Assembly (NCBI RefSeq): GCF_900078665.2
Contig: NZ_LT546207.1
Span: 3,671,537-3,735,536, forward strand
Reading direction: 5' to 3'
Origin: Mycolicibacterium houstonense
GTDB lineage: Bacteria > Actinomycetota > Actinomycetes > Mycobacteriales > Mycobacteriaceae
DNA length: 64,000 bases
Part shown: piece after piece, positions 17,293 through 25,908 of the stretch
Layout of the letters: each line of letters starts with the position of its first letter
How positions within the stretch are numbered: position 1 is the first letter of the stretch
Notes under the pieces: model-generated
Told to the model about the DNA's origin: nothing
Databases searched by the model: none
Seen by the model: only the letters and a program-made list of their open reading frames with translations
Made by a program: the position numbers and the translations under genes

Positions 17293-18720
17293 GTGACGGC
17301 GTCACGATCGCCACTGACCCGACTCTGCGCGGCGGGAACCATCCTGTTCACCGTCGCAGCGGTCTCGTCATGCGGGCAGTCCGAAGTTTCGCCACCGGCT
17401 GCCACGTCCACATTCACGACAGCCCCCGCCCCGGCCACGACCACGCCGCCGGCACCTACCCTCGCCGCCGTCGTGCCCGCAGGGGATTTCACCGCGGTGT
17501 CCCGGCTGGTCAACGACGCGATTGCGGCCCCAAGGCTGCCGGGCGCAGTGGTTCAGATAGGACACGGCGGCAACGTCGTCTTCCGCCAGGCTTTCGGTTC
17601 GCGGAAACTGCCCGGCGAACCCGGACTGGACGGGAAACCCGCACCCGCCGAGCCGATGACCGAGGACACCATCTTCGATCTGGCGTCGTTGTCGAAGGGC
17701 ATCGCGACGACCGTTGCCCTGCTCCAGCTCTACGAGCAGGGCAAGGTGCGGATCGACGAACCGGTGCAGACCTATTTGCCGGACTTCAACCCGGCCGACG
17801 ACCCACGACGGGCCGCGGTGACCCTGCGCATGTTGCTGACCCACACCTCGGGCATCGCCGGAGATCTGAGCCTGGACGGACCGTGGGGGCTGGAGCACGC
17901 CGACAAGGCCGAAGGCCTGCACCGGGCGCTCGGCGCGTGGGTGGTGCACAACCCCGGCGAGCTGTTCCACTACTCCGACATCGGCTTCGTCCTGGTCGGC
18001 GCGATCATCGAGAAGGTCACCGGCCAGCCCCTGGACGACTACGTGCAAGCCAATGTGTTCGGCCCGCTCGGCATGTCGGATACCCGCTATCTTCCTGCGA
18101 CGAAAGCGTGTGGCCCGCATCAGGTTCGGGGAACGGCGCTCGCCCTCGACCCGGATGCTGCCGCGGTCGAGGATTGCCCGCCGGGCACCTGGCGCACCGA
18201 CCTCTTGGAGCGCATCGCACCGACGGCGCTCGACGAGGACACCCCGGGCCTCAACCCCGATTACGGACACCCGTTGCGCGGCACCGTGCACGACCCGACC
18301 GCCCGCCGCATGGGCGGGGTGACGGGCAGCGCCGGGGTGTTCTCGACGGTCGACGACATCGGTAAGTACGCGCAGGCCCTCCTCGATCGCCGCGCCGGCC
18401 GGCCGAGCCCGTTTCCGCTGAAGCAGTCAACGGTGGAGTTGATGACGACTCCGCAGCAGCCCGGGCACACCACGGATCTCCGCGGCTTTGGCTGGGACAT
18501 CGATACGCCCCATTCCCGACCGCGCGGCACGGTCTTTCCCGTCGGCAGCTTCGGCCACACCGGTTTCACGGGTGTGACGCTGTGGATGGACCCCGGTTCA
18601 GATACCTACGTGATCGTGTTCGGGAACGTGATCCATCAGCGCGGCGGCCCGCCGATCGTGGGGCTGAGCGGTGACATCGCCACCGAAGCCGCTCGGGCGC
18701 TGCATCTGTACGGCACCTAG
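17293..18720 (+). CDS. serine hydrolase lipoprotein (beta-lactamase/D-Ala-D-Ala-peptidase fold)
   Basis: A protein of about 475 residues. The N-terminus is a lipoprotein signal ending VAAVSSCGQSE, followed by a Pro/Thr/Ala-rich linker and a class-C beta-lactamase-like domain. SLSK in FDLASLSKGIATT is the SxxK nucleophile motif; HYSDIGF supplies the tyrosine motif; the HTGFTG near the C-terminus corresponds to the third motif. GTG 17293 gives a proper signal peptide, with a TACCGT -10-like element just upstream. Mycobacteria have many such esterase-like proteins; substrate unknown. The stop shares a CTAG with the convergent gene. Confidence 0.87.
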   Translation: MTASRSPLTRLCAAGTILFTVAAVSSCGQSEVSPPAATSTFTTAPAPATTTPPAPTLAAVVPAGDFTAVSRLVNDAIAAPRLPGAVVQIGHGGNVVFRQAFGSRKLPGEPGLDGKPAPAEPMTEDTIFDLASLSKGIATTVALLQLYEQGKVRIDEPVQTYLPDFNPADDPRRAAVTLRMLLTHTSGIAGDLSLDGPWGLEHADKAEGLHRALGAWVVHNPGELFHYSDIGFVLVGAIIEKVTGQPLDDYVQANVFGPLGMSDTRYLPATKACGPHQVRGTALALDPDAAAVEDCPPGTWRTDLLERIAPTALDEDTPGLNPDYGHPLRGTVHDPTARRMGGVTGSAGVFSTVDDIGKYAQALLDRRAGRPSPFPLKQSTVELMTTPQQPGHTTDLRGFGWDIDTPHSRPRGTVFPVGSFGHTGFTGVTLWMDPGSDTYVIVFGNVIHQRGGPPIVGLSGDIATEAARALHLYGT

Positions 18721-19202
18721 GCGGCAATCGCCGAGCCGACGAAGTAGCTGCCCAGCAGGCAGACACCGATGAGGATCGCGGTCATCCACACCAGGGAGCC
18801 GATCAGGAACACACCCAAGGTGCCGCTGAACGACAGGAACGCGAATTCATGAAGCCAGTGGATGATCTCGAGGTCGCGGTCGGGTCGCAGGGCGGCCGCG
18901 GTCATCGCGATTGCCATGACCAGCATGCCTGGAATCGCACTGAGCGAGTACATGATCAGATAGGAGTAGGCGAACGCCGGGCTGCCCGACATGCGTCGCA
19001 TCGAGTACGCGAGCAGGGCGTTCATCGGTGCACACATGCCGGTGACGAGGAAGACGATGGTGAAGCCGGCAAGAACACCGAACCGGTGGTCGGTCACCCA
19101 ATGCACGACCGTTGGGGTGTCCCAGGCCGGGCTGGGGGGCGGCTGCACGCGGGTGACGAAGAAGAACAGCACGCCGTAGAGCTGGTAGAAGAACAACATC
19201 AC
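18717..19202 (-). CDS. multi-pass membrane protein, apparently shortened at both ends
   Basis: A 161-residue hydrophobic protein with about four membrane helices (for example FGVLAGFTIVFLVTGMC). An in-frame TAG directly precedes the GTG/ATG start, and the first residues already lie in a membrane helix, so the N-terminus looks missing. The C-terminus ends abruptly after another helix, on a CTAG shared with the convergent serine hydrolase. Members of the family as remembered are over 200 residues. It may be a decaying gene or a genuinely short one. No function is known. Confidence 0.55.
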   Translation of the reverse strand: MMLFFYQLYGVLFFFVTRVQPPPSPAWDTPTVVHWVTDHRFGVLAGFTIVFLVTGMCAPMNALLAYSMRRMSGSPAFAYSYLIMYSLSAIPGMLVMAIAMTAAALRPDRDLEIIHWLHEFAFLSFSGTLGVFLIGSLVWMTAILIGVCLLGSYFVGSAIAA

Positions 19203-19255
19203 CTACCACGCCAACCACAATTCGCGTTTGGGGTGGTGACGGATGTTCCACCTGA

Positions 19256-19375
19256 ACGTGCTCCAGCGCGATCAGCGTCGCCGTCACGCATCCGCTGCTC
19301 GCCGACATCGACGGCGAGACACTCCGGGTCCAGCTGAACCAGATGACCCGCCAAATGCTCGGATTGGCCGATTAG
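19256..19375 (+). pseudogene. 3' remnant of a regulator gene (TetR-like tail)
   Basis: A 39-codon open stretch, with an in-frame TGA just before it and no start codon, ends TAG. It reads like a genuine protein C-terminus (AVTHPLLADIDGETLRVQLN and onward), similar in feel to the last helix of TetR-type regulators. It lies directly upstream of the shortened membrane protein, suggesting a deletion or rearrangement that removed most of the gene. The family assignment is tentative. Confidence 0.35.
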
Positions 19376-19404
19376 CGACGCGGCCAACCCGAAGCTTCGG
19401 CCGA

Positions 19405-19596
19405 TCAGTACTTTCGACCGCCTTCACTGTCATCGAAGAACGCCCAGTCACCGTCGGCCGAGAGCACCTCCATGCGCCAGCCCAACTCGGGCTTGGCCTT
19501 CTGGTCGACGAACCAGGCATGCGCGTCGCCGGCGCTCTCGATGTCCTTTGTGTCGACGACCTCACCTTTGGGATTGAGAACTCGATAGGTAGCCAT
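19405..19596 (-). CDS. small conserved hypothetical protein, 63 aa
   Basis: A 63-residue soluble protein beginning MATYRVLNPKGEVVDTKDIE and ending FFDDSEGGRKY. It is compact and mixed-charge, with aromatic residues in ELGWRMEVLSADGDWAFFDD; proteins of this style recur in mycobacteria without assigned function. The ATG at 19596 is the only good start. It marks the edge of the catabolic island to its right. Confidence 0.7.
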   Translation of the reverse strand: MATYRVLNPKGEVVDTKDIESAGDAHAWFVDQKAKPELGWRMEVLSADGDWAFFDDSEGGRKY

Positions 19597-19853
19597 TGGC
19601 TCAGAGTTCCCCTGAAACCGGGGCTCGAATCAGCTCACGCCGCGTGGACTACGGCGTCAACTCCGCAGCGCCCACCGTTGTCGAGATACAGCGAAGACTG
19701 ACAGGACTCGCCTGGGTACTTTCTCAAGACTTCGGCGTGTCGCGGACGCTCGTGAATCTTCGTTGCAAGCCCCAGCTCAGTGCTCTTGGTGTTTTCAGCC
19801 GGACCGCTGGTCGCCGAACGCCTGTCACCAGTTTGACGCAACGTCTTCTGCGT

Positions 19854-21089
19854 TTAGAAGGGTGTGGTCGCCGTGATATCGGGCGCAATATCCAGCACCA
19901 GAAGTGCTGCCGCGACGTGTGTGGGGTTGTCTTCCACTTTGACCACGGAGAGTTCGTTTGCGCGAGAGACCCGGCGCTCGACCGTGTTTCGGTGTGCGTA
20001 AAGGTTGGCTGCCGCCCGAGTGGTGTTGAAGCCGCACTGCACATAGGTCAGGAGCGCCTGCCGCAACGCTTCGTCCGCTTCGGCCAACGGACCGAGAGTC
20101 TTGGCCACGAACCGTTGTGCGCTGGCGCGGTCCTTCGTGAGGCTGTCGATGAGTTCGACATCGGCGTACGCCGTGAAGCGCCGGTCGGATCCGAGCCGAA
20201 TGACCAACGCCTGGGCAGCCAAGGCGTCTTGGTGGCTCGACCTGAACCCTTCGAGTCCGTGTCCTGGCCTTCCGACGGCCGTCCGAACGTCCTCCGCCTT
20301 TGCCACGACCTTCTCGACGTGCTGGACGTTCGGGGTCGCGGCCCCGGATAGCCAGATCCACCGCGAGGTAGCACTGGCACGAGCTACCAGGACGCTTCTC
20401 TCCCCCGAAGCGGAACGCACGGCCGCGACCACCTCGTCCAATGCGTCGGCCTGCGCAAGATCGTCGGTCCACAAGACGAGACCTACGTGCGGGCGCGCCA
20501 TTCGGTACCTCAGGCGCCCCTCAGCGAGGTCCTCGGTCATGGGAGCCCCGCTGGCGATCAGTTGGATCAGAGCAATCGCATCGGCATCCGCGTTGCCCAT
20601 CGCGGCGGCAAGGCTGGCCTCGCGCAACGCCGCGACCGAGTCGAGGGCGTACTGCACGAGCGACTTCGCCGACACCTCGAGCACATCGACGAGCAGGTCA
20701 GCGTCTGCGCAGTACGCCACGCATTCTTCGAGCCATCGGCGCCAGCCGATACCGAGTGCCACCCGCCATCCCCCAGCGAAATCAGGTGCGATGCCGCGGG
20801 AGACGAGGTCGCGAATGTACTCGGTTGTCCTCGGGCCGATGTAGGGCTCGACTCTTCGCCCCGGTTGCTGAATATTCGAGGTGAGCCACTGGACAAGATC
20901 GGAACGGTTGAGGTCACGATCCTCCTCGACCAGCGACGCATCCGGAAACAGCGCAGCATCGTACTGCGCCAAGAGGGCGGACCCCGCGATGGTTTCGGTC
21001 ATCGCATCCGTCTCCGTCAAGAGCCGCTGACACAGTGTTCGGATTGCGTCAGCGGCCTCGACGGTGGGCAGGGACCACAAATCCTCCAT
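19854..21089 (-). CDS. PucR-family transcriptional regulator of the catabolic island
   Basis: A 411-residue protein. The C-terminal PucR-type HTH is clear: LLTYVQCGFNTTRAAANLYA followed by HRNTVERRVSRANEL (about residues 350-385). The central region is a GGDEF-like/CdaR-type domain; the N-terminal third is helical. The ATG at 21089 is 40 bases after the amine-oxidase stop on the same strand, so it is probably the last gene of the BVMO-hydrolase-amine-oxidase operon. It is the only regulator in the 13-kb island and the best candidate to bind the GTGCA-N3-TGCAC dyads. Confidence 0.88.
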   Translation of the reverse strand: MEDLWSLPTVEAADAIRTLCQRLLTETDAMTETIAGSALLAQYDAALFPDASLVEEDRDLNRSDLVQWLTSNIQQPGRRVEPYIGPRTTEYIRDLVSRGIAPDFAGGWRVALGIGWRRWLEECVAYCADADLLVDVLEVSAKSLVQYALDSVAALREASLAAAMGNADADAIALIQLIASGAPMTEDLAEGRLRYRMARPHVGLVLWTDDLAQADALDEVVAAVRSASGERSVLVARASATSRWIWLSGAATPNVQHVEKVVAKAEDVRTAVGRPGHGLEGFRSSHQDALAAQALVIRLGSDRRFTAYADVELIDSLTKDRASAQRFVAKTLGPLAEADEALRQALLTYVQCGFNTTRAAANLYAHRNTVERRVSRANELSVVKVEDNPTHVAAALLVLDIAPDITATTPF

Positions 21090-21128
21090 GCCGACAGTCT
21101 CCCCTGGCTCCTAGGCGCCGAACGGGAG

Positions 21129-22517
21129 TTACGCCGAGGATTCTCCTTCTACGCCGAGAAGTCCAGCGACCTGCTCGGCGGTGTGCAGACCTGTCAGGAT
21201 GGCGCCGTTCATGGTTCCGACCCATTCGCCTGCGGTTTCGGTGCCGGCCCAGTGGATGCGCCCGTGCGGCTCGGTGAGGGCGTCACCGTAGCTCACCGTT
21301 GCGTAGGGCGGCGCGGCCGGATGTGGGCCACCAGGGGCGAACGGTTCGGTGCCCCAGCAATGGTCGACGTAGTCGATCGGGGTGTTCGCCTGCTCGCCGT
21401 ACAGGTCGACCAATTGTTTGAGAACCAGTTTCCGGCGAACCTCCGGGCCGAAGCAGTCGTACACCCGAGCGGTGCAGAAGACCATCAGGATGCCCGGTCC
21501 ACTGTCACTGGGCGAGACGTCGAAGGTGATGAACACCGGCACGGTATCGGTCAGCGCCTCACCGGAAAGCCCTTCCGCTCGCCAGAACGGCTTGTCGTAC
21601 GCGACGAACGCCTTGCTCAGCGCGCCCATCGGGAAGCTGGTCGTGAGCCCCTCGATCTTGTTCGGCAGGGCCGGCTGGTACTTGATGTAAGCCCGGTGCT
21701 CGGGGGCTGCGGTGACGATGGCGTACTTGGCTTTGATTGTCGCCGACTCGGTGTAGACCGTGACGCCGTTGCCGTCTTGGGAGATCCGACGAACACGGAT
21801 ATCCAGGACAACTCTGTCACCGAGTTGCGCGGCGAGCCGCCTGGCGATCTCTTGAGTGGTTTCGGTGACGCGATACTCCTGCTGCCCGCCTTCGACGGCG
21901 AGCATATGATCGAGCCCGCCCACGGCCTGGATATAGCGCAACACATGCAGCAGAGACACGTCCAGCGGGCTGCAGCCCCACTGCACCCTGGTGACGATGT
22001 ACATCAGCGCACGTGTGCTGGTCGTCGCCTGCTGCTGGTCGAGCCATTCGCCGAACGACATCGCGTCGAGCTTTCCGGCGTCAGGAGATTTCCACGCCGC
22101 ATCGACGTCGATGGTCTCCAGCAATGTGTTCAGCGCCAATTGGATGCGGCCCAGATCCTCCACGTCCACGGGACCGACTGTCGGCAGCGTGCCGGTGTAG
22201 GTCTGGCGTTGCCCGCCCATCCACAACACGTTGACGCCATCGTCGTGCTGCGGGGTCAGCGAACAGCCCAAGCGGTCCATGAGGTCACGGATTGCGGTGT
22301 GGCGCTCAGCAACCCAGGTTGCTCCGAGGTCGACCTTGACACCGGCTACCTCGCCTGAGAACGATCGGCCGCCGACCCTGTCCCGCCCTTCTACGACAAG
22401 CACGGACACGCCCATACTCACGAGCCGGTCGGCGGCGCTCAGGCCGGCGAAGCCCGCACCGACGATCACGACATCGACTTCAGCGGCCTTGGAGCCGCTC
22501 TCAACAGATTTCGACAT
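21129..22517 (-). CDS. MAO-like flavin amine oxidase
   Basis: A 462-residue flavoprotein. It carries the N-terminal FAD dinucleotide fold VIVGAGFAGLSAADRL, the RVGGRS motif and the C-terminal flavin-contact motif WAGTETAGEWVGTMNGAI. The overall pattern matches monoamine, putrescine or cyclohexylamine oxidases, which turn an amine into a carbonyl with release of ammonia and peroxide. The SGGCY-type cysteine that covalently binds FAD in MAO is absent (the region reads PHPAAPPYATVS), so FAD should be non-covalent. The start overlaps the hydrolase stop by 17 bases. Substrate unknown. Confidence 0.88.
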   Translation of the reverse strand: MSKSVESGSKAAEVDVVIVGAGFAGLSAADRLVSMGVSVLVVEGRDRVGGRSFSGEVAGVKVDLGATWVAERHTAIRDLMDRLGCSLTPQHDDGVNVLWMGGQRQTYTGTLPTVGPVDVEDLGRIQLALNTLLETIDVDAAWKSPDAGKLDAMSFGEWLDQQQATTSTRALMYIVTRVQWGCSPLDVSLLHVLRYIQAVGGLDHMLAVEGGQQEYRVTETTQEIARRLAAQLGDRVVLDIRVRRISQDGNGVTVYTESATIKAKYAIVTAAPEHRAYIKYQPALPNKIEGLTTSFPMGALSKAFVAYDKPFWRAEGLSGEALTDTVPVFITFDVSPSDSGPGILMVFCTARVYDCFGPEVRRKLVLKQLVDLYGEQANTPIDYVDHCWGTEPFAPGGPHPAAPPYATVSYGDALTEPHGRIHWAGTETAGEWVGTMNGAILTGLHTAEQVAGLLGVEGESSA

Positions 22518-23418
22518 GGTTTCCTCCTTGACTCACGCGGTGTGCGTGTTGGGCGATGTATTGGGTGATCGGGTCGACCAGGGCCTCCGGAATGTGATGG
22601 CCCATGCCGGGAATGACGACGTGCTGCGCCGAACGGATCGCCTCGGCAGTTGCGATGCCGCCGCTGGGGTTCACCATCAGGTCCCGGTCACCGTTGATGA
22701 CCAGGGTTGGAGCTGTGATCCTGCTCAGCTGGGCAGTGCGGTCTCCGGAGCACTGGATCGCCTGAATCTGACGCGCCACACCGGCAGCGGTGTCACCGGC
22801 GCTGCGATCCCAGCCGTGTGCTGCGATCGCGGCTTCCTCTGCGTCGTCGACGGGGTACGCCGTTCCGGCGATGTGCGCCGTGATCCGCAGGTGGGCGCGC
22901 ACCGCTGCGGTCCTGGTTCGTGCGGTTGGTGCGAGGAGCAGCCGAATCGTCGACAGCGCCGGCTGGCCGACCTTGCTCGCCCCGGTGGTCGAGAAGATGG
23001 ACGTCAGGGACAGCACCCGGTGGGGTTCTGTCGCGGCGAGCGTCTGCGCGATCATTCCGCCCATGGACCGCCCAACAAGGTGGGCCTGTGTGATTTCGAG
23101 GTGGTCGAGCAGGCCGACACAATCGTTGGCCATATCCGCAAGTGAGTACGCGTCGCTTCGGGGACGCCCCATCACCTGACGCCAGAGTGCAGGTGCCGGA
23201 CTAGCCGCGAATGTCGACTGTCCGACGTCCCGGTTGTCCATGGCGATAACCCGAAATCCTCGGGCGGCAATCGATCTGACGAACGAGTCACTCCAGAAGG
23301 TGAGGTCCTCGCCCAGCCCGGCGATGAGCAGGATGGCGGGGTCTGCCCTGTCTCCCGACTCGCGGAAGCAGATCGTCACTCCGGATGAGAGGGTTGCGTA
23401 CTGGTCTGAGTCAGACAT
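22501..23418 (-). CDS. alpha/beta hydrolase (probable esterase or lactonase)
   Basis: A 305-residue alpha/beta hydrolase. The nucleophile elbow is VGRSMGGM with Ser about residue 112; the oxyanion region ILLIAGLGEDLTFW, the acid in VINGDRDLM and the catalytic His in PGMGHHIPE complete the triad. The ATG at 23418 overlaps the BVMO stop by eight bases, indicating coupled translation. Next to a Baeyer-Villiger enzyme, ester or lactone hydrolysis is the natural role; this is inference from context. Confidence 0.87.
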   Translation of the reverse strand: MSDSDQYATLSSGVTICFRESGDRADPAILLIAGLGEDLTFWSDSFVRSIAARGFRVIAMDNRDVGQSTFAASPAPALWRQVMGRPRSDAYSLADMANDCVGLLDHLEITQAHLVGRSMGGMIAQTLAATEPHRVLSLTSIFSTTGASKVGQPALSTIRLLLAPTARTRTAAVRAHLRITAHIAGTAYPVDDAEEAAIAAHGWDRSAGDTAAGVARQIQAIQCSGDRTAQLSRITAPTLVINGDRDLMVNPSGGIATAEAIRSAQHVVIPGMGHHIPEALVDPITQYIAQHAHRVSQGGNHVEIC

Positions 23419-24922
23419 GGGCGTGTGCCCTCTCGCTGACGCCGAACTCGAGGTGCTCATCGGCGACCGGACCGCGCAGCGCCTTGGCGTCCTCCTGGTA
23501 CGACATCGCCATCCGCCACGGGGCGACCGGGCCCTGCTTGGGCAGGATCTTCGCTCCGCGCTTGGCGTAGCCGGATTGGAGGTCCATCACTGGCCTGCGA
23601 TCCATTCCCGGCAGCGGGACCGGGACCGCCCGGTCGTAGCCATGAGCATCCATGTGCTTGACCAGGTCGATGAAGTAGCGGCACATCAGGCTCACCTTGA
23701 GAGTCCAGGACGACGTCGTGTAGCCAATGGCCATCGCCCAGTTAGGAATTCCGCTCAGCAGCATCCCGCGATAGGCGAAGGAGTCGGCTAGGTCCACCTG
23801 CTGCCCGTCGACCACGATCGGCATTCCGCCGAACAGTTGCAGATTCAGGCCGGTGGCGGTCACGATGATATCGGCGTCCAACTCTTCACCCGACTTCAAG
23901 ACGATTCCGCGTTCGCTGAAACGCACGATGGAGTCAGTGACCACCGAGGCGCTGCCGTCCTTGATCGCGTCGAAGAAGTCGCCGTCGGGCGCTGCGCACA
24001 GGCGCTGGTCCCATGGGTCATACGGCGGGTTGAAGTGCTTGTCGACGTCGAAACCCTTGGGGAGCCGCTTGATGTTCGCGCGGCGAATCAGTTTTCGCCC
24101 AGCGTGCGGGAACATCCGAAGCCCCTTGACGATCCCGCGTTCGATCCAGATGTTCTTGAACCGAGTGACGGCGTAGCCGCGCTTGGCACCGAGGAGTTTC
24201 GTGAGTGCAACGGCGAGACGGTCAACACGAGGAATCGCCATGATGTAGGTGGGAGTGCGCTGCAGCATCGTCACGTGACCGGCGGCGCCAGGGCCGGTCA
24301 ACATCGCCGGCACCATCGTGACCGCGGTCGCGCCGCTGCCGATGATCACGACCTTCTTGCCGCTGTAGTCGAGGTTCTCCGGCCAGTGCTGCGGATGAAC
24401 CACCAGACCCGCGAAGTCGTCGCGGCCCGGAAACTCCGGTGAGAACCCCTGGTCGTAGCGGTAGTAGCCGGTGGCCGCGAAAACCCACCCGGTGCGGATC
24501 GTCTTCGCGACAGTCGAGCCGGTGACCGGGTCGGTCGCTTCGACGGTGAGCGTCCACTTCGAATCCGACGAGGACCATTCGGACTGCACGACGCGGTGCC
24601 GGAACTTGATGAGGCTCGCCAGGTTGTTCTCGTCAACCGTTTCCTGGAGGTACTCCCGGATCAGATGTGCATCGGCGATCGCCGACTCGTGACGCCACGG
24701 CTTGAACTCGTAGCCGAAGGTGTGAAGATCCGAGTCGGAGCGGATACCTGGGTAGCGGAAGAGATCCCACGTGCCGCCGATGTCGTCGCGGCCCTCCAAC
24801 ACGACGAGGGACTTGTCGGATAGCTCCCGGCTGAAATAGGTTGCCGCGCCGATCCCCGAGATTCCTGCTCCGATGATTACGACATCGAACTCCTCGACCT
24901 CGCTCAATACCTCAGTTGTCAT
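23411..24922 (-). CDS. Baeyer-Villiger flavin monooxygenase (EtaA-like)
   Basis: A 503-residue flavin-dependent monooxygenase. It has an N-terminal FAD fold VIIGAGISGIGAATYF, the Baeyer-Villiger fingerprint FxGxxxHxxxWP read here as FAGLVVHPQHWP, and an NADPH fold VVIIGSGATAVTMVPAM. The sequence is closest in feel to mycobacterial EtaA-type enzymes, which insert oxygen next to a carbonyl or oxidise sulfur compounds. ATG 24922 was chosen for the GAGGAG site upstream. It is first in the operon hydrolase-amine oxidase-pucR; two GTGCA-N3-TGCAC dyads lie upstream. Confidence 0.92.
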   Translation of the reverse strand: MTTEVLSEVEEFDVVIIGAGISGIGAATYFSRELSDKSLVVLEGRDDIGGTWDLFRYPGIRSDSDLHTFGYEFKPWRHESAIADAHLIREYLQETVDENNLASLIKFRHRVVQSEWSSSDSKWTLTVEATDPVTGSTVAKTIRTGWVFAATGYYRYDQGFSPEFPGRDDFAGLVVHPQHWPENLDYSGKKVVIIGSGATAVTMVPAMLTGPGAAGHVTMLQRTPTYIMAIPRVDRLAVALTKLLGAKRGYAVTRFKNIWIERGIVKGLRMFPHAGRKLIRRANIKRLPKGFDVDKHFNPPYDPWDQRLCAAPDGDFFDAIKDGSASVVTDSIVRFSERGIVLKSGEELDADIIVTATGLNLQLFGGMPIVVDGQQVDLADSFAYRGMLLSGIPNWAMAIGYTTSSWTLKVSLMCRYFIDLVKHMDAHGYDRAVPVPLPGMDRRPVMDLQSGYAKRGAKILPKQGPVAPWRMAMSYQEDAKALRGPVADEHLEFGVSERAHAHV

Positions 24923-25023
24923 GGCTGCCAACTCCTCGTCGTCCTGGTGACTTCGTGACATCCACAGTGGCTGAGGCATGGCGTTTCTCACTACGACAGC
25001 GCGCACCTCCTTTCGTCCTAGCG

Positions 25024-25038
25024 AGTGCAGGGTGCACC
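25024..25038. promoter_or_regulatory. dyad GTGCA-N3-TGCAC, copy 1
   Basis: AGTGCAGGGTGCACC contains the inverted repeat GTGCA-GGG-TGCAC. It lies about 102 bases upstream of the BVMO start codon, in the divergent BVMO / membrane-protein intergenic region. Confidence 0.55.
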
Positions 25039-25063
25039 GGAAGCGGTGCCGGGGTTTCTGACG

Positions 25064-25078
25064 GGTGCACGGTGCACT
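25064..25078. promoter_or_regulatory. dyad GTGCA-N3-TGCAC, copy 2
   Basis: GGTGCACGGTGCACT contains GTGCA-CGG-TGCAC. It lies about 94 bases upstream of the membrane-protein start at 25172 and is 13/15 identical to the copy before the PhyH gene. Confidence 0.55.
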
Positions 25079-25171
25079 TGGTGCGCCCCGAACAGGTGCG
25101 CGGTGTCGTTGTGACCGCAGTCACCAGCTGGCGACAGTTGAGGCACCTGGATCTCGAAAGGAACCCTGGCA

Positions 25172-25861
25172 ATGAAGGACATCGCGTTCCTCCTGTCCGA
25201 TGTGTGGCTGATCATCGTCGGCTTCTCGTGCGGCTGGAAGTTCCTCCGCAACTACGGCAACTGGCTGCTCGGCCTTGAATGCTTGGTCGTCGGTGTATCG
25301 GCGACAAACTTCCTCGTGGGCTCGCTGCTCGGCCCCGAAACCGGAAGCGTCCCATTTTCCGTCGCCTTCTTCCTCGACGCGTTCTCCCGGTCATTCGGCT
25401 TCACGCTCGTCCTGGTGTTGGGCCTGATGATGGTGACCCACCGGTACAAGCCGACCCTGGCGGTCGAAGTCGGCGCGTTCGGACTCGCCCTTGTGGGCGG
25501 ATTCGTCCTGGGCGGGCTCGACCACTCGACGCTGCACGTCGGCCCCGCCACCTTCTACGTCGTGATGAACCTGCTCACCACGCTGTTCCTCGCGTACTTC
25601 GTGACGCGGCTGTGGGCGATCGGCGCCAAGCGGCTTGCCGGCTGGGCGACGTTGGTCACGGCTGCGGGGACCGCGATCGCGGTCACCTACGACTTCTTTC
25701 CACTCCCCTTCGACGACGAACTTCGCACGATCTTCTTCACTGCCGCGCTGACGACGTGGGGCGCTCAGGGCTTGGTCTACTACCTCGCCTATCGCGCAAT
25801 GCACGCCCACAACATTTCCGCCGATGCAAAGCCGGACCAGAAAGTGACAGCACTGTCATGA
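25172..25861 (+). CDS. multi-pass membrane protein of the catabolic island
   Basis: A 229-residue protein with about seven hydrophobic helices and a short charged C-terminal tail. Segments such as FVLGGLDHSTLHVGP and LPFDDELRTIFF punctuate the helices. The family was not recognised. It starts the divergent plus-strand operon, with GAAAGGAA upstream of the ATG, and its stop overlaps a mini-ORF that in turn overlaps the acyl-CoA synthetase start. A role in substrate entry or sensing is possible but not shown. Confidence 0.75.
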   Translation: MKDIAFLLSDVWLIIVGFSCGWKFLRNYGNWLLGLECLVVGVSATNFLVGSLLGPETGSVPFSVAFFLDAFSRSFGFTLVLVLGLMMVTHRYKPTLAVEVGAFGLALVGGFVLGGLDHSTLHVGPATFYVVMNLLTTLFLAYFVTRLWAIGAKRLAGWATLVTAAGTAIAVTYDFFPLPFDDELRTIFFTAALTTWGAQGLVYYLAYRAMHAHNISADAKPDQKVTALS

Positions 25862-25908
25862 GCATCCACACCATCCGTCGCGCTGCCGAACTGGTGCCCA
25901 CGGCATGA
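25858..25908 (+). CDS. 16-residue mini-ORF bridging two genes
   Basis: MSIHTIRRAAELVPTA. Its ATG overlaps the TGA of the membrane protein (ATGA) and its own TGA overlaps the ATG of the acyl-CoA synthetase. This would let ribosomes pass between the two larger genes by termination-reinitiation across a 43-base gap that lacks a strong Shine-Dalgarno site. It could also be the residue of a longer synthetase N-terminus. Whether the peptide itself matters is unknown. Confidence 0.35.
   Translation: MSIHTIRRAAELVPTA

Noticed and set aside
20487..22358. 623-codon plus-strand frame
   Set aside because: Antisense to the amine oxidase and PucR genes, which have clear motifs; no domain in the translated product.
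23411..25006. BVMO start at 25006
   Set aside because: The 28 extra residues are not part of the FAD-domain N-terminus, while ATG 24922 has GAGGAG at the right distance.
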